NCBI RefSeq assembly: GCF_030272895.1
Contig: NZ_JALRNF010000019.1
Coordinates: 1 to 64,000 of the forward strand
Source of the DNA: Pseudomonas sp. BGr12
GTDB taxonomy: Bacteria; Pseudomonadota; Gammaproteobacteria; Pseudomonadales; Pseudomonadaceae
Direction of reading: 5' to 3'
Length of the DNA stretch: 64,000 bases
The notes below the pieces were generated by a model. That model worked only from the letters and a program-made list of their open reading frames with translations. It was not told the origin of the DNA and made no database searches. The translations under genes were made by a program, and so were the position numbers. This document shows positions 17,175-26,325 of the stretch, piece by piece. Numbering within the stretch: the first letter of the stretch is position 1; every line of letters begins with the position of its first letter.

Positions 17175-18989
17175 ATGGCCGAAACACCGCTAAAGGCGGA
17201 GCAGCAGAGCAGCTCCAGCCTGAAAATCTACTTCCGGCTACTGAGCTATGTGAAACCGTACATCGGCATTTTCGTGCTGAGTATCGTCGGTTTCGTGATC
17301 TTTGCCTCGACCCAGCCCATGCTGGCCGGGATCCTCAAGTATTTCGTCGATGGCCTGAGCAACCCCCAGGCGGTACTGTTCCCCAACATCCCCTACCTGC
17401 GCGACCTGCAACTGCTGCAGGCGGTGCCGTTGCTGATCGTGCTGATCGCGGCGTGGCAGGGCCTGGGGTCGTTCCTGGGTAACTACTTCCTGGCCAAGGT
17501 CTCCCTCGGGTTGGTCCATGACCTGCGCGTCGAATTGTTCAACAAGCTGCTGGTTTTGCCCAACCGCTACTTCGACAACCACAACTCCGGCCACCTGATC
17601 TCGCGGATCACCTTCAACGTCACCATGGTCACCGGTGCCGCCACCGATGCCATCAAGGTGGTGATCCGCGAGGGTCTGACGGTGGTGTTCCTGTTCGTCT
17701 ACCTGCTGTGGATGAACTGGAAGCTGACCCTGGTCATGCTGGCGATCCTGCCGATCATCGCCCTGATGGTCGGCAGTGCCAGCAAGAAATTCCGCAAGCA
17801 GAGCAAGAAGATCCAGGTGGCGATGGGCGATGTGACCCATGTCGCATCGGAAACCATCCAGGGCTATCGCGTGGTGCGCAGCTTCGGTGGCGAGAACTAC
17901 GAGCAGGAGCGCTTCGCCAACGCCAGCCAGAGCAACACCGACAAGCAACTGCGCATGACCAAGACCGGTGCGGTGTACACGCCGATGCTGCAATTGGTGA
18001 TCTACACCGCCATGGCGGCGCTGATGTTCCTGGTGCTGTTCCTGCGTGGCGATGCCACGGCCGGTGACCTGGTGGCCTACATCACCGCTGCGGGCCTGCT
18101 GCCCAAGCCGATCCGCCAGCTGTCGGAAGTCAGCTCGACCATCCAGAAGGGCCTGGCCGGTGCCGAGAGCATCTTCGAGCAACTGGACGAAGCACCGGAA
18201 GTGGACACCGGCACCGTGGAGCTGGAGCGGGTGGAAGGGCGCCTGGAAGTGCGCAACCTGAGCTTCACCTACCCCGGTACCGAGCGTCAGGTGTTGTCGG
18301 ATATCTCCTTCACCGCCGAGCCTGGGCAGATGATTGCCCTGGTGGGCCGCTCGGGCAGTGGCAAGTCGACCCTGGCTGCCCTGATTCCGCGTTTCTACCA
18401 CCATGATCAGGGGCAGATCCTGCTCGATGGCGTGGAAATCGAGAACTATCGCCTGCGTAACCTGCGTCGCCACGTGTCCCAGGTGACCCAGCACGTCACC
18501 CTGTTCAACGACACCGTGGCCAACAACATCGCCTATGGCGACCTGGCTGGTGCGCCGCGTGCCGAAATCGAGGCCGCTGCCGCCGATGCCTACGCCAAGG
18601 ACTTCGTCGAGCAGTTGCCCCACGGCTTCGACACCCAGGTCGGTGAAAATGGCGTGTTGTTGTCCGGCGGCCAGCGCCAGCGCCTGGCGATTGCCCGGGC
18701 CCTGCTCAAGAACGCGCCGTTGCTGATCCTCGACGAGGCCACCTCGGCCCTGGACACCGAGTCCGAACGGCATATCCAGGCGGCCCTCGACCATGTCATG
18801 AAGGGGCGGACCACGCTGGTGATCGCGCATCGCCTGTCGACCATCGAAAAGGCCGACATGATCCTGGTCATGGACCAGGGCAAGTTGGTCGAGCGCGGCA
18901 CCCACGCCGAGCTGCTGGCTGCCAATGGCTACTACGCCAGGTTGCACGCCATGGGCCTGGACGAGCCGGCCAAGGCCGATATCACCTGA
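17175..18989 (+). CDS. msbA: Lipid A-core flippase MsbA (ABC exporter)
   Basis: A half-transporter of 604 residues. The six-helix membrane domain occupies about 20-330, and the ATPase domain follows with Walker A GRSGSGKST near 390, signature LSGGQRQRLAIARA near 495 and Walker B LLILDEATSALD near 517. As a homodimer it flips lipid A-core across the inner membrane. It follows waaL by 15 bases and precedes hldE by 129 bases; the waaL-msbA-hldE order is conserved in Pseudomonas. Confidence 0.96.
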   Translation: MAETPLKAEQQSSSSLKIYFRLLSYVKPYIGIFVLSIVGFVIFASTQPMLAGILKYFVDGLSNPQAVLFPNIPYLRDLQLLQAVPLLIVLIAAWQGLGSFLGNYFLAKVSLGLVHDLRVELFNKLLVLPNRYFDNHNSGHLISRITFNVTMVTGAATDAIKVVIREGLTVVFLFVYLLWMNWKLTLVMLAILPIIALMVGSASKKFRKQSKKIQVAMGDVTHVASETIQGYRVVRSFGGENYEQERFANASQSNTDKQLRMTKTGAVYTPMLQLVIYTAMAALMFLVLFLRGDATAGDLVAYITAAGLLPKPIRQLSEVSSTIQKGLAGAESIFEQLDEAPEVDTGTVELERVEGRLEVRNLSFTYPGTERQVLSDISFTAEPGQMIALVGRSGSGKSTLAALIPRFYHHDQGQILLDGVEIENYRLRNLRRHVSQVTQHVTLFNDTVANNIAYGDLAGAPRAEIEAAAADAYAKDFVEQLPHGFDTQVGENGVLLSGGQRQRLAIARALLKNAPLLILDEATSALDTESERHIQAALDHVMKGRTTLVIAHRLSTIEKADMILVMDQGKLVERGTHAELLAANGYYARLHAMGLDEPAKADIT

Positions 18990-19118
18990 GCCTGTCACCG
19001 GGGCCCGCCCAGGGTCCCGGTTGCATTCTGAAGCGCTTGTCGGCAAGGCGGTAACCAAGCCTTCGCCTGGCCTGTGCTAATATCCTGCCCCTGTTAATTT
19101 CGTATAAATGGGTTATCC

Positions 19119-20540
19119 ATGAAGTTGTCCATGCCGCGTTTCGATCAAGCTCCGGTACTGGTGGTGGGCGATGTCATGCTCGACCGCTACTGGCATGGCG
19201 GTACCTCACGGATTTCGCCTGAAGCCCCGGTGCCGGTGGTCAAGGTCGACCAGATCGAGGACCGTCCCGGCGGTGCGGCCAACGTTGCCTTGAACATCGC
19301 CGCCCTGGGTGCCCCGGCGGCACTGGTCGGGGTCACCGGCCAGGACGAGGCCGCCGACAGCCTGGCCAACAGCCTGCAGGCCGCCGGTGTGCGCTCGATC
19401 TTCCAGCGCATCGCCCACCAGCCGACCATCGTCAAGCTGCGGGTCATGAGCCGTCACCAGCAACTGCTGCGTATCGACTTCGAAGAGCCCTTCGCGACCG
19501 ATCCGCTGTCCCTGGGCGCTGAAGTCGACGCCCTGCTCGAAGGGGTCAAGGTGCTGGTGCTGTCGGACTACGGCAAAGGCGCGCTGAAGAATCACCAGAG
19601 CCTGATCCAGGCCGCGCGCGCCAAAGGCATTCCGGTGCTCGCCGACCCCAAGGGCAAGGACTTCTCGATCTACCGTGGTGCCAGCCTGATCACGCCGAAC
19701 CTCAGCGAGTTCGAAACCATTGTCGGTCGTTGCGCCGATGAAGCCGAGCTGGTGGCCAAGGGTGGCCAGCTGATGTCCGAGCTGGAGCTGGGCGCCTTGC
19801 TGGTGACCCGTGGCGAGCACGGCATGACCTTGCTGCGTCCGGACCACCCGGCCCTGCACCTGCCGGCCCGGGCACGTGAAGTGTTCGACGTCACCGGTGC
19901 CGGTGACACGGTGATCTCGACCCTGGCCGCAGCCATTGCCGCCGGCGAGGAGTTGCCCCACGCCGTGGGCTTGGCCAACCTCGCGGCCGGCATCGTGGTC
20001 GGCAAGCTCGGTACGGCGGCCATCAGCGCGCCGGAGCTGCGTCGCGCCATCCAGCGCGAAGAAGGCTCCGAGCGTGGCGTACTGAGCCTGGAGCAGCTGC
20101 TGCTGGCAATCGACGACGCCCGTGCCCATAACGAGAAGATCGTCTTCACCAATGGCTGCTTCGACATCCTCCATGCCGGTCACGTGACCTACCTGGAGCA
20201 GGCGCGGGCCCAGGGCGATCGCCTGATCGTCGCGGTCAACGACGACGCCTCGGTCAGTCGCCTGAAAGGTCCGGGTCGGCCGATCAACAGCGTCGACCGG
20301 CGCATGGCGGTGCTCGCCGGCCTGGGTGCGGTGGACTGGGTCATCAGCTTCCCTGAGGGTACGCCGGAGAACCTGCTCAGCCAGGTCAAGCCCGACGTGC
20401 TGGTCAAGGGCGGCGACTATGGCATCGACCAGGTGGTCGGCGCGGACATCGTCAGGGCCTACGGCGGTACCGTGAAGGTGCTGGGGCTGGTGGAGAACAG
20501 CTCGACCACGGCGATTGTCGAAAAAATCCGCAAGAACTGA
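19119..20540 (+). CDS. hldE: Bifunctional heptose-7-phosphate kinase / heptose-1-phosphate adenylyltransferase HldE
   Basis: A protein of 473 residues with both activities. The N-terminal PfkB-type kinase (about 1-318) shows GGAANVALNIAALGA and the catalytic DVTGAGDT near 258. The C-terminal nucleotidyltransferase (about 340-473) shows FTNGCFDILHAGHVTYLEQA with its HxGH motif near 350. It makes ADP-glycero-manno-heptose for the LPS inner core. It lies 129 bases downstream of msbA with a TAATAT -10-like element at 19078, so it may have its own promoter. Confidence 0.97.
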   Translation: MKLSMPRFDQAPVLVVGDVMLDRYWHGGTSRISPEAPVPVVKVDQIEDRPGGAANVALNIAALGAPAALVGVTGQDEAADSLANSLQAAGVRSIFQRIAHQPTIVKLRVMSRHQQLLRIDFEEPFATDPLSLGAEVDALLEGVKVLVLSDYGKGALKNHQSLIQAARAKGIPVLADPKGKDFSIYRGASLITPNLSEFETIVGRCADEAELVAKGGQLMSELELGALLVTRGEHGMTLLRPDHPALHLPARAREVFDVTGAGDTVISTLAAAIAAGEELPHAVGLANLAAGIVVGKLGTAAISAPELRRAIQREEGSERGVLSLEQLLLAIDDARAHNEKIVFTNGCFDILHAGHVTYLEQARAQGDRLIVAVNDDASVSRLKGPGRPINSVDRRMAVLAGLGAVDWVISFPEGTPENLLSQVKPDVLVKGGDYGIDQVVGADIVRAYGGTVKVLGLVENSSTTAIVEKIRKN

Positions 20541-20546
20541 CCAACG

Positions 20547-20615
20547 CCTGTGGGAGCGGGCTTGCCCCGCGATGCGTTAATACGATCGATCGCGGGGCAA
20601 GCCCGCTCCCACAGG
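20547..20615. repeat. Paired inverted REP elements
   Basis: CCTGTGGGAGCGGGCTTG and its inverted mate flank about 15 bases of spacer, in the convergent gap between hldE and the following minus-strand gene. Confidence 0.9.
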
Positions 20616-20621
20616 TGGTAT

Positions 20622-21584
20622 CTACTTGCGCATCCCACCCCGCGCCAGCTGCAACAACTCCCGCGCCTTGCCCGTCAGCCGCTGCAATCCTGAGTCCGGC
20701 TTCGGCGCGGCCAGCCCCTGCTGGCGAACCCAGTCCTTCCAGCGAATCCGCTCGTCCCTGACCAGCCAGCCCTCTTGCCGGGCAAAACTTTCGGCCAGGT
20801 ACAGGCCGCGGGTGCTGGCGGGCTGCAGCTGGTCTTTCTTCAAGGTGTAGAGTTCGGCCCGTGGCTGGCCGTCCTCCAGGGGCATCAGGTAGAGGTCCGG
20901 GCGGCTGCGGTTGAGGCGGGCCACCAGTTGATTGCCTTCCAGGCGCTCATCGACATGGAACAGGCTCAGCGACCGGGCTTCGCGCGGCACCTGCAGGCGC
21001 AGGTCGTAGATCAGTTGCAGTGAGGCTGTGGGCAAATGCACATAGGCCCGTGGCCGCTCCAGCAGGTGCAGGTTGGCGCAGCGCACCGGTCTCGCCGCAC
21101 CGGACTGCGGGGTCAGGACGAAGGGCATGGCTTCGCGGTAGTGCAGGGCATCGGCGTAGGGTGCCGGTAGCCAGGTGTCATTGAAGCGCCCGCCAAGCCA
21201 GCCCTCCGGCGTTTCCAGCAGGCACTCCTCGGCGACTTCCTGGATGGCGGTGTGCAGCGGCAGGTTGAGCTCCTGGGCGGGGACATAGCCGGAAATCAGC
21301 TTGAGCACCACGTCGCCGCGGTCCTGGCGGCGCTGGCGCACCAGCACCCAGTAGTCGCGGTTCTGCCAGTGCAGGGTCAGGCGCACCGAGACGCCCAGGT
21401 TCGCCAGTTCCACGGCGAAGCGCTGGCTGTCGGCCAGGTGGATCTGCTTGCGCCGCTGCTGGGTCTGGGCGAAGTTCTGCGGCATGCCGATGCTCTGGTA
21501 GCACAGCCCCTCAGGGCTGGCTTCGACGTGCAGGGGCAGGGTCTTGAAGGTGCTCGGGTTCTTGCGGATCAGCGTTCGCGGCAT
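20622..21584 (-). CDS. Conserved Pseudomonas protein with a degenerate Nudix-like motif
   Basis: A protein of 320 residues that I recognise only as a conserved pseudomonad protein; its function is unknown (homologues are sometimes misnamed metal ABC transporter ATPase, but no Walker motifs are present). Residues 99-121 read as G-x5-E followed by QEVAEEC, resembling the Nudix box G-x5-E-x7-R-E-U-x-E-E-x-G but with two extra residues and Gln for Arg. No signal peptide or membrane segment is seen. The start at 21584 has GTAGGAG at good distance; 21626 is less likely. It is followed on the same strand by the aldo/keto reductase 47 bases upstream. Confidence 0.7.
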   Translation of the reverse strand: MPRTLIRKNPSTFKTLPLHVEASPEGLCYQSIGMPQNFAQTQQRRKQIHLADSQRFAVELANLGVSVRLTLHWQNRDYWVLVRQRRQDRGDVVLKLISGYVPAQELNLPLHTAIQEVAEECLLETPEGWLGGRFNDTWLPAPYADALHYREAMPFVLTPQSGAARPVRCANLHLLERPRAYVHLPTASLQLIYDLRLQVPREARSLSLFHVDERLEGNQLVARLNRSRPDLYLMPLEDGQPRAELYTLKKDQLQPASTRGLYLAESFARQEGWLVRDERIRWKDWVRQQGLAAPKPDSGLQRLTGKARELLQLARGGMRK

Positions 21585-21631
21585 GTCGGCTCCTACTTGC
21601 GTGGGGGGCGGCCGCGACGGCGGCATGGGCG

Positions 21632-22441
21632 TCAGCTACCCAGTACGGCGGCAACCGTGGCCACGTTGTGGGCCAGGTGTACAGGGTTGATGGTACCGAC
21701 AATAGCACTGCTGACCCCGGGGTGAGCGAACAGCAGTTCGAAGCTGGCGCGCACCGGGTCAACGCCCGGGCTCAGGCAGGCATGTCCGCTGGCCAGGGCT
21801 TTTTTCACCAGGATCGCCTTGCCATGCTCGGCGGCATAGTCGAGCACCGGGCGTTCAGCCTGTTCGTTCAGATTGTAGGTGACCATGGCGCAATCGCCGC
21901 GCTCAAGTGCCTTCAGGCCGCCGGCCACGGTTTTCCCGGACAGGCCGAAACCGCCGATCTTGCCTTCCTGCTTCAGCGCTTCGAGGGTCTGGTAGACCTC
22001 TTCGTGCTGGAGGATGTGCAGGTCGTTGCCGTCGGAATGCACCAGCACCAGGTCGATATGGTCGGTTTCCAGGCGCTTGAGGCTGCGTTCGACGGAAAAG
22101 CGCGTATGTGCGGCACTGAAGTCGAAGTGCGACTGGCCGTTGTCGAATTCTTCACCGACCTTGCTGACGATCACCCAGTCTTCGCGCTGACCACGCAGCA
22201 GCGGGCCCAGACGCTCTTCGCTGCGCCCATAGGCTGGCGCCGTGTCGATCAGGTTGATGCCCAGCTCGCGGGCCTGGGCCAGCAGCAGGCGGGCCTTGTC
22301 GTCATCGGGAATGGTGAAGCCGCTGGGGTACTTGACCCCCTGGTCGCGGCCCAGCTTTACCGTGCCCAGACCCAGCGGCGAAACGCGCAGGCCGGTGCTG
22401 CCCAGGGGGCGGTGCAGGTGGTGAAGGCTCGGCAGGCTCAT
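21632..22441 (-). CDS. Aldo/keto reductase
   Basis: A protein of 269 residues in the aldo/keto reductase superfamily. Seen: RPLGSTGLRVSPLGLGTVKLGR at the N-terminus, LINLIDTAPAYGRSEERLG-type block near 58 with catalytic Asp and Tyr, the Lys in VIVSKVG near 88, and the His in LVLVHSDG near 125. NADPH binding is expected at the C-terminus (SSAIVGTINPVHL). The natural substrate is unknown. Its ATG overlaps the stop of the FAD oxidoreductase by four bases (ATGA), so the two are translationally coupled. A longer in-frame ORF to 22819 is only a shadow of the upstream gene. Confidence 0.88.
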   Translation of the reverse strand: MSLPSLHHLHRPLGSTGLRVSPLGLGTVKLGRDQGVKYPSGFTIPDDDKARLLLAQARELGINLIDTAPAYGRSEERLGPLLRGQREDWVIVSKVGEEFDNGQSHFDFSAAHTRFSVERSLKRLETDHIDLVLVHSDGNDLHILQHEEVYQTLEALKQEGKIGGFGLSGKTVAGGLKALERGDCAMVTYNLNEQAERPVLDYAAEHGKAILVKKALASGHACLSPGVDPVRASFELLFAHPGVSSAIVGTINPVHLAHNVATVAAVLGS

Positions 22442-23613
22442 GGCAGCAATTGCTCCCAGACCGGCACGGCCAGCGGCGGCTTGGGCAGGTCGGGGAGGGC
22501 GGCTTGTCCGCCTGGCTGGATGCCGTCGCGTTCTAGCGTGGCCAGCACGCGGTCGGCGAAATCCGGCGCCAGGGCCAGCTTGGTCGGCCAGCCCACCAGC
22601 AGGCGCTGCTGTTCGGCGAGGAAGGCGTTGTCCGGGCGCACCAGGCCCGATTGCGCAGGTTCTGCGCGGTCGATGCGCACCGTGGCCCAGCGCACCTGGC
22701 TCAGGTCGATCCAGGGCAGCAGGCTGGCGACTTCTTTCTTCGCCGCGGCAATCTGTGCCTCGGGTTCGCGGGCTACGCCGTCGGCTTCGGCCAGGTCGCC
22801 GCCCAGGTACCAGACCCACTGGCCGTCGCTGGCCGGGTGGCTGGTGACGGTGATCCGTGGCTTGGGACCGCCGCCCAGGCAGTGGGCATAAAGGGGCTTG
22901 AGGCTGGCGCCCTTGGCCATGACCATGTGCAGCGGTCGACGCTGCATGGCCGGTTGGCTCAGGCCCAGGGTTTCGAGCAGGCCGGCATTGCCGGCGCCGG
23001 CGCTGAGGACGATGCGCCGGGCGCGGATCTCGCGGCCATCGACGCGCAGGCCGGCCAGTTCACCGGCTTCCTCCAGGGGTTCGATCCGCTCGCCGGCCAG
23101 CAGGCTGTCGCCCGCCAGTTCGGCAAGGCGGCCCAGCAGGCTCGGTACGTCGACGACCAGTTCGGCCAGGCGATAGACCTTGCCTTTGAAGGCGCGGTCC
23201 TGCAGGGCGGGCGGCAGTTGATCGCCCTTGACCTGGTCGACCCGGCCGCGCACCGCCTTGCTGGCGAAAAAGCTGGTCAGGTTGCCGGTCAGGGTGCCGG
23301 GCGACCACAGGTAGTGGGCTTCGGACAGCAGGCGCACGCCGGACAGGTCCAGCTCGCCGTTGCCGGCCAGGGCCTCGCGCCAGCGCCGCGGCATGTCGGC
23401 AATGGCTTCCGAGGCGCCGGTCAGGGCGCCGTGCAAGGCGTACTTGGTGCCGCCATGGATGATGCCCTGGGATTTGAGGGTCTGCTCGCCACCGAGACTG
23501 GCGCGTTCCACCACGACCGTCGAATAACCCAGGCGGCGCAGGCGGGCGTTGAGCCAGAGGCCTGCGACCCCTGCGCCGACGATCAGCACGTCGGTGGAAA
23601 TAACGGATGGCAT
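22438..23613 (-). CDS. FAD-dependent oxidoreductase (DAO family)
   Basis: A protein of 391 residues. The N-terminal dinucleotide-binding motif VLIVGAGVAGLWLNARLRR and the acidic end of beta-2 (VVVERASLGG) indicate FAD binding. The overall plan matches the D-amino-acid oxidase/glycerol-3-phosphate dehydrogenase-like family. The substrate is unknown. It is the first gene of a coupled pair with the aldo/keto reductase, which suggests sequential oxidoreductase steps; that is inference. No signal peptide is evident. Confidence 0.85.
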   Translation of the reverse strand: MPSVISTDVLIVGAGVAGLWLNARLRRLGYSTVVVERASLGGEQTLKSQGIIHGGTKYALHGALTGASEAIADMPRRWREALAGNGELDLSGVRLLSEAHYLWSPGTLTGNLTSFFASKAVRGRVDQVKGDQLPPALQDRAFKGKVYRLAELVVDVPSLLGRLAELAGDSLLAGERIEPLEEAGELAGLRVDGREIRARRIVLSAGAGNAGLLETLGLSQPAMQRRPLHMVMAKGASLKPLYAHCLGGGPKPRITVTSHPASDGQWVWYLGGDLAEADGVAREPEAQIAAAKKEVASLLPWIDLSQVRWATVRIDRAEPAQSGLVRPDNAFLAEQQRLLVGWPTKLALAPDFADRVLATLERDGIQPGGQAALPDLPKPPLAVPVWEQLLP

Positions 23614-23666
23614 GCATGCACCTCACAAGCTTGGACAGACGCCCAGTATACAGCCTGTGAGCAGAA

Positions 23667-23999
23667 TCAATGCCCGGCGGTTTTCGAGAAGAGCTGAATC
23701 ACCACCACGCCACCGACGATCATGGCCATGCCGGCCATGGCCGGGATATCCAGTTTCTGCCCGTAGATCACCAGGGCCGCGACGCTGATCAGGACGATGC
23801 CCAGGCCCGACCAGATGGCATAGGCAATGCCTACCGGAATGCTGCGCACCACCAGGGTCAGCATCCAGAACGCCACGGCGTAGCCACAGACCATCAGCAG
23901 CAAGGGCAGGGGCGTGCTCAGGCCTTTCACGGCTTTCATCGAGGCGGTGGCAATGACTTCGGCGCAGATGGCAATGGCCAGGTAGGTGTAGGCGTTCAT
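23667..23999 (-). CDS. emrE: Small multidrug resistance efflux protein, EmrE type
   Basis: A four-helix inner-membrane protein of 110 residues. The proton/drug-binding Glu is in AICAEVIATASMKA at position 14, and YAIWSGLGIVLI carries the conserved Trp. These features place it among EmrE-like drug/proton antiporters that extrude quaternary cations. GAGGA precedes the ATG. It is divergent from a LysR-type regulator with an 87-base gap, so that regulator is a candidate controller. Confidence 0.92.
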   Translation of the reverse strand: MNAYTYLAIAICAEVIATASMKAVKGLSTPLPLLLMVCGYAVAFWMLTLVVRSIPVGIAYAIWSGLGIVLISVAALVIYGQKLDIPAMAGMAMIVGGVVVIQLFSKTAGH

Positions 24000-24060
24000 G
24001 GTGGTGGTCCTCTGTTCTGGCTGGGCATTCTAGAGCATGCCTGGATGGGGTAAAGTCATT

Positions 24061-24083
24061 ACCTATCTTTAAAGGAGATAGGT
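24061..24083. promoter_or_regulatory. LysR-type operator overlapping the regulator's ribosome-binding site
   Basis: A perfect 7-base inverted repeat ACCTATC / GATAGGT with a 9-base spacer gives the classic LysR-family ATC-N9-GAT half-site pattern. The AAAGGAG ribosome-binding site of the LysR gene lies across the spacer and right arm. This suggests autoregulation and possibly control of emrE. Confidence 0.6.
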
Positions 24084-24086
24084 TGA

Positions 24087-24977
24087 ATGGCCGAACAGTG
24101 GAACCTGGAGCAACTACGCCTGTTTGTACGAGTGGCCGAGCAGCGTTCGTTTTCAGCGGTTGCCCGTGCCCAGCGCAAGGCCCAGTCGGCCGTGAGCAGT
24201 GCCATTGCCCTGCTTGAGGCCGACCTGGGTGTCACCCTGTTCGAACGCAGCAGCGGTCGCCAGCCGCGCCTGACCGAGGCCGGGGCGGCGTTGCTCGAGG
24301 ACGCGCGCGAACTGTTGCGCCAGTGCGAGCGCCTGGACGGTCGGGCGCTGGCGCTGATGCGCGGCCAGGAGGCGCAGCTGCGGGTGGCGCAGGACGAGGC
24401 CATGCCCTATCAACCGGTGATCGACAGCCTCGATGAACTGGCCCGGCAGTTCCCCTTGCTCGAGGTGCAACTGGCCAGCGGTGCCCAGGGCGATGTGGCG
24501 CGCAAACTGGTGGAGCGTCGCGCCGACCTTGGCTTGCTGTTCCACCACGAGCGCATGCCGCCGACCCTGGAGCGCCGCGCCCTGGGGCGAGTGGAGATGG
24601 TTACCGTCTGCGCCGTCAACCACCCACTGGCGCAGCTGACCCGGGTCAACCGCCAGCAACTGGCCAGGCATCGACAGTTGCTGATCGCCCCCCAGGAAAG
24701 CGGCTACCCCGGCGGCGAGCCGATCAGTCCGCAGATCTGGCGGGCCGACAGTTTCTACGCCATGGCCGAACTGCTGATGCGCGGCCTGGGCTGGGCCTGG
24801 CTGCCCCGGCACGTGGTGCAGTACCCGACCTATCACGCACAGATGGTCGAGCTGAGCAGCGAGTGGAGCCCACCCGCCCTGGTGGTGGAGCTGGTGTGGC
24901 GGCGTGACGAACCGCTGGGGCCCGCGGCCCAGTGGTTGGCCGAACGCTTCGCAGTGCACTTGCGTGCCATTGGCTAG
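24087..24977 (+). CDS. LysR-family transcriptional regulator
   Basis: A protein of 296 residues. The N-terminal winged helix-turn-helix reads LEQLRLFVRVAEQRSFSAVA and RAQRKAQSAVSSAIALLEADLG, followed by the LysR substrate-binding domain from about 90. The AAAGGAG site seven to nine bases upstream fixes the start. It is divergent from emrE with a shared 87-base region containing an ATC-N9-GAT palindrome. It is 14 bases from waaA but probably not functionally linked to it. The inducer is unknown. Confidence 0.9.
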   Translation: MAEQWNLEQLRLFVRVAEQRSFSAVARAQRKAQSAVSSAIALLEADLGVTLFERSSGRQPRLTEAGAALLEDARELLRQCERLDGRALALMRGQEAQLRVAQDEAMPYQPVIDSLDELARQFPLLEVQLASGAQGDVARKLVERRADLGLLFHHERMPPTLERRALGRVEMVTVCAVNHPLAQLTRVNRQQLARHRQLLIAPQESGYPGGEPISPQIWRADSFYAMAELLMRGLGWAWLPRHVVQYPTYHAQMVELSSEWSPPALVVELVWRRDEPLGPAAQWLAERFAVHLRAIG

Positions 24978-24991
24978 TACACTTCGGCGCC

Positions 24992-26260
24992 ATGAACAGA
25001 ACCCTCTATACCTTGCTGTTTCACCTGGGCCTGCCGCTGGTTGCGCTGCGCCTGTTCCTGCGCGCGCGCAAGGCCCCGGCCTACGGCCAGCGCATCGGCG
25101 AGCGCTTTGCCATGAACCTGCCGGCCATGGGCAAGGGCGGCATCTGGGTGCATGCCGTGTCGGTAGGCGAGAGCATTGCCGCCGCGCCGATGATTCGTGC
25201 CTTGCTCAAGGCTTATCCACAGCTGCCGATCACCATCACCTGCATGACCCCGACCGGCTCCGAGCGGGTGCGGGCGATGTTCGCCGATGAGCCGCGCATC
25301 CAGCACTGCTACCTGCCCTATGACCTGCCCTGGGCGGCCGGGCGTTTCCTCGATCATGTCCAGCCTCGCCTTGCGGTGATCATGGAGACCGAGCTGTGGC
25401 CCAACCACATCCACCAGTGCGCCCGGCGCGGCATTCCAGTGGCCCTGGCCAATGCCCGGTTGTCCGAGCGCTCGGCCCGCGGCTACGCCCGCTTCGCCGG
25501 CCTGACCCGACCGATGCTGGCCGAGATGAGCCTGATTGCAGTGCAGACCGAAACCGAAGCCGAACGCTTCCGTCAACTGGGTGCGCGCCCGGAATGCGTG
25601 CAGGTGACCGGCTCGATCAAGTTCGACCTGCGCATCGACGAGCAGCTCCTGCCCAAGGCCCGGGCCTTGCGCGAGCAGTGGCAGGCCGGCCAGCGTCCGC
25701 TGTGGATCGCGGCCAGCACCCACGAAGGCGAGGATGAAGTGATTCTGGCGGCGCACCGCCGATTGCTCGAACACCATGCCGATGCCCTGCTGATCCTGGT
25801 GCCGCGTCATCCTGAGCGGTTCAACAGCGTGTTCGAGCTGTGCTGCCAGCAGTTCCCGACCGTTCGCCGTTCCAGCGGTGAGCCGGTGGCTGGCGATACC
25901 GCGGTGCTGCTTGGCGACACCATGGGCGAGTTGCTGTTCCTCTATGCCCTGGCCGACATGGCCTTTGTCGGCGGCAGCCTGGTGCCCAACGGCGGGCACA
26001 ACCTGCTGGAGCCGGCGGCGTTGTCGTTGCCGGTGCTCAGCGGTCCGCACCTGTTCAACTTCCTGGAAATCGCGGCGATGTTGCGTGAGGCGGGTGCCTT
26101 GCAGGAAGTGGATGATGCCCAGGGCCTGGCGGCTGCGGTGCGGCGGCTGATCGAGTTGCCGCAGGATGCGCGGCGCATGGGTGAGGCCGGGCGGGCGGTC
26201 ATGAAAGCCAACCAGGGGGCGCTGCAGCGCTTGCTCGATGGGCTGGGGCGTTTGATTTGA
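24992..26260 (+). CDS. waaA: 3-deoxy-D-manno-octulosonic acid (Kdo) transferase WaaA
   Basis: A protein of 422 residues, the usual WaaA length. An N-terminal membrane-anchoring helix is followed by the GT30 domain: GGIWVHAVSVGESIAAAPMIRAL near 50 with the catalytic Glu, VIMETELWPN near 130, and the C-terminal FVGGSLVPNGGHNLLEPAALSLPVL near 330. It transfers Kdo from CMP-Kdo to lipid IVA. The ATG at 24992 is preferred over 24932 because the longer form would overlap the LysR gene and add 20 unrelated residues. Confidence 0.96.
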   Translation: MNRTLYTLLFHLGLPLVALRLFLRARKAPAYGQRIGERFAMNLPAMGKGGIWVHAVSVGESIAAAPMIRALLKAYPQLPITITCMTPTGSERVRAMFADEPRIQHCYLPYDLPWAAGRFLDHVQPRLAVIMETELWPNHIHQCARRGIPVALANARLSERSARGYARFAGLTRPMLAEMSLIAVQTETEAERFRQLGARPECVQVTGSIKFDLRIDEQLLPKARALREQWQAGQRPLWIAASTHEGEDEVILAAHRRLLEHHADALLILVPRHPERFNSVFELCCQQFPTVRRSSGEPVAGDTAVLLGDTMGELLFLYALADMAFVGGSLVPNGGHNLLEPAALSLPVLSGPHLFNFLEIAAMLREAGALQEVDDAQGLAAAVRRLIELPQDARRMGEAGRAVMKANQGALQRLLDGLGRLI

Positions 26261-26263
26261 ACT

Positions 26264-26320
26264 GATCGCGGGGCAAGCCCGCTCCTACCGGATCCGGTGG
26301 GAGCGGGCTTGCCCCGCGAT
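26264..26320. repeat. REP pair in tail-to-tail orientation
   Basis: Two nearly perfect REP arms meet at a CCGGATCCGG centre, the opposite arrangement to most other pairs here. It lies between the convergent waaA and tolC genes and could serve as a bidirectional stem. Confidence 0.9.
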
Positions 26321-26325
26321 GCGTT

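Noticed and set aside
20622..21584. Metal ABC transporter ATPase annotation
   Set aside because: No Walker A, signature or Walker B motif is present.
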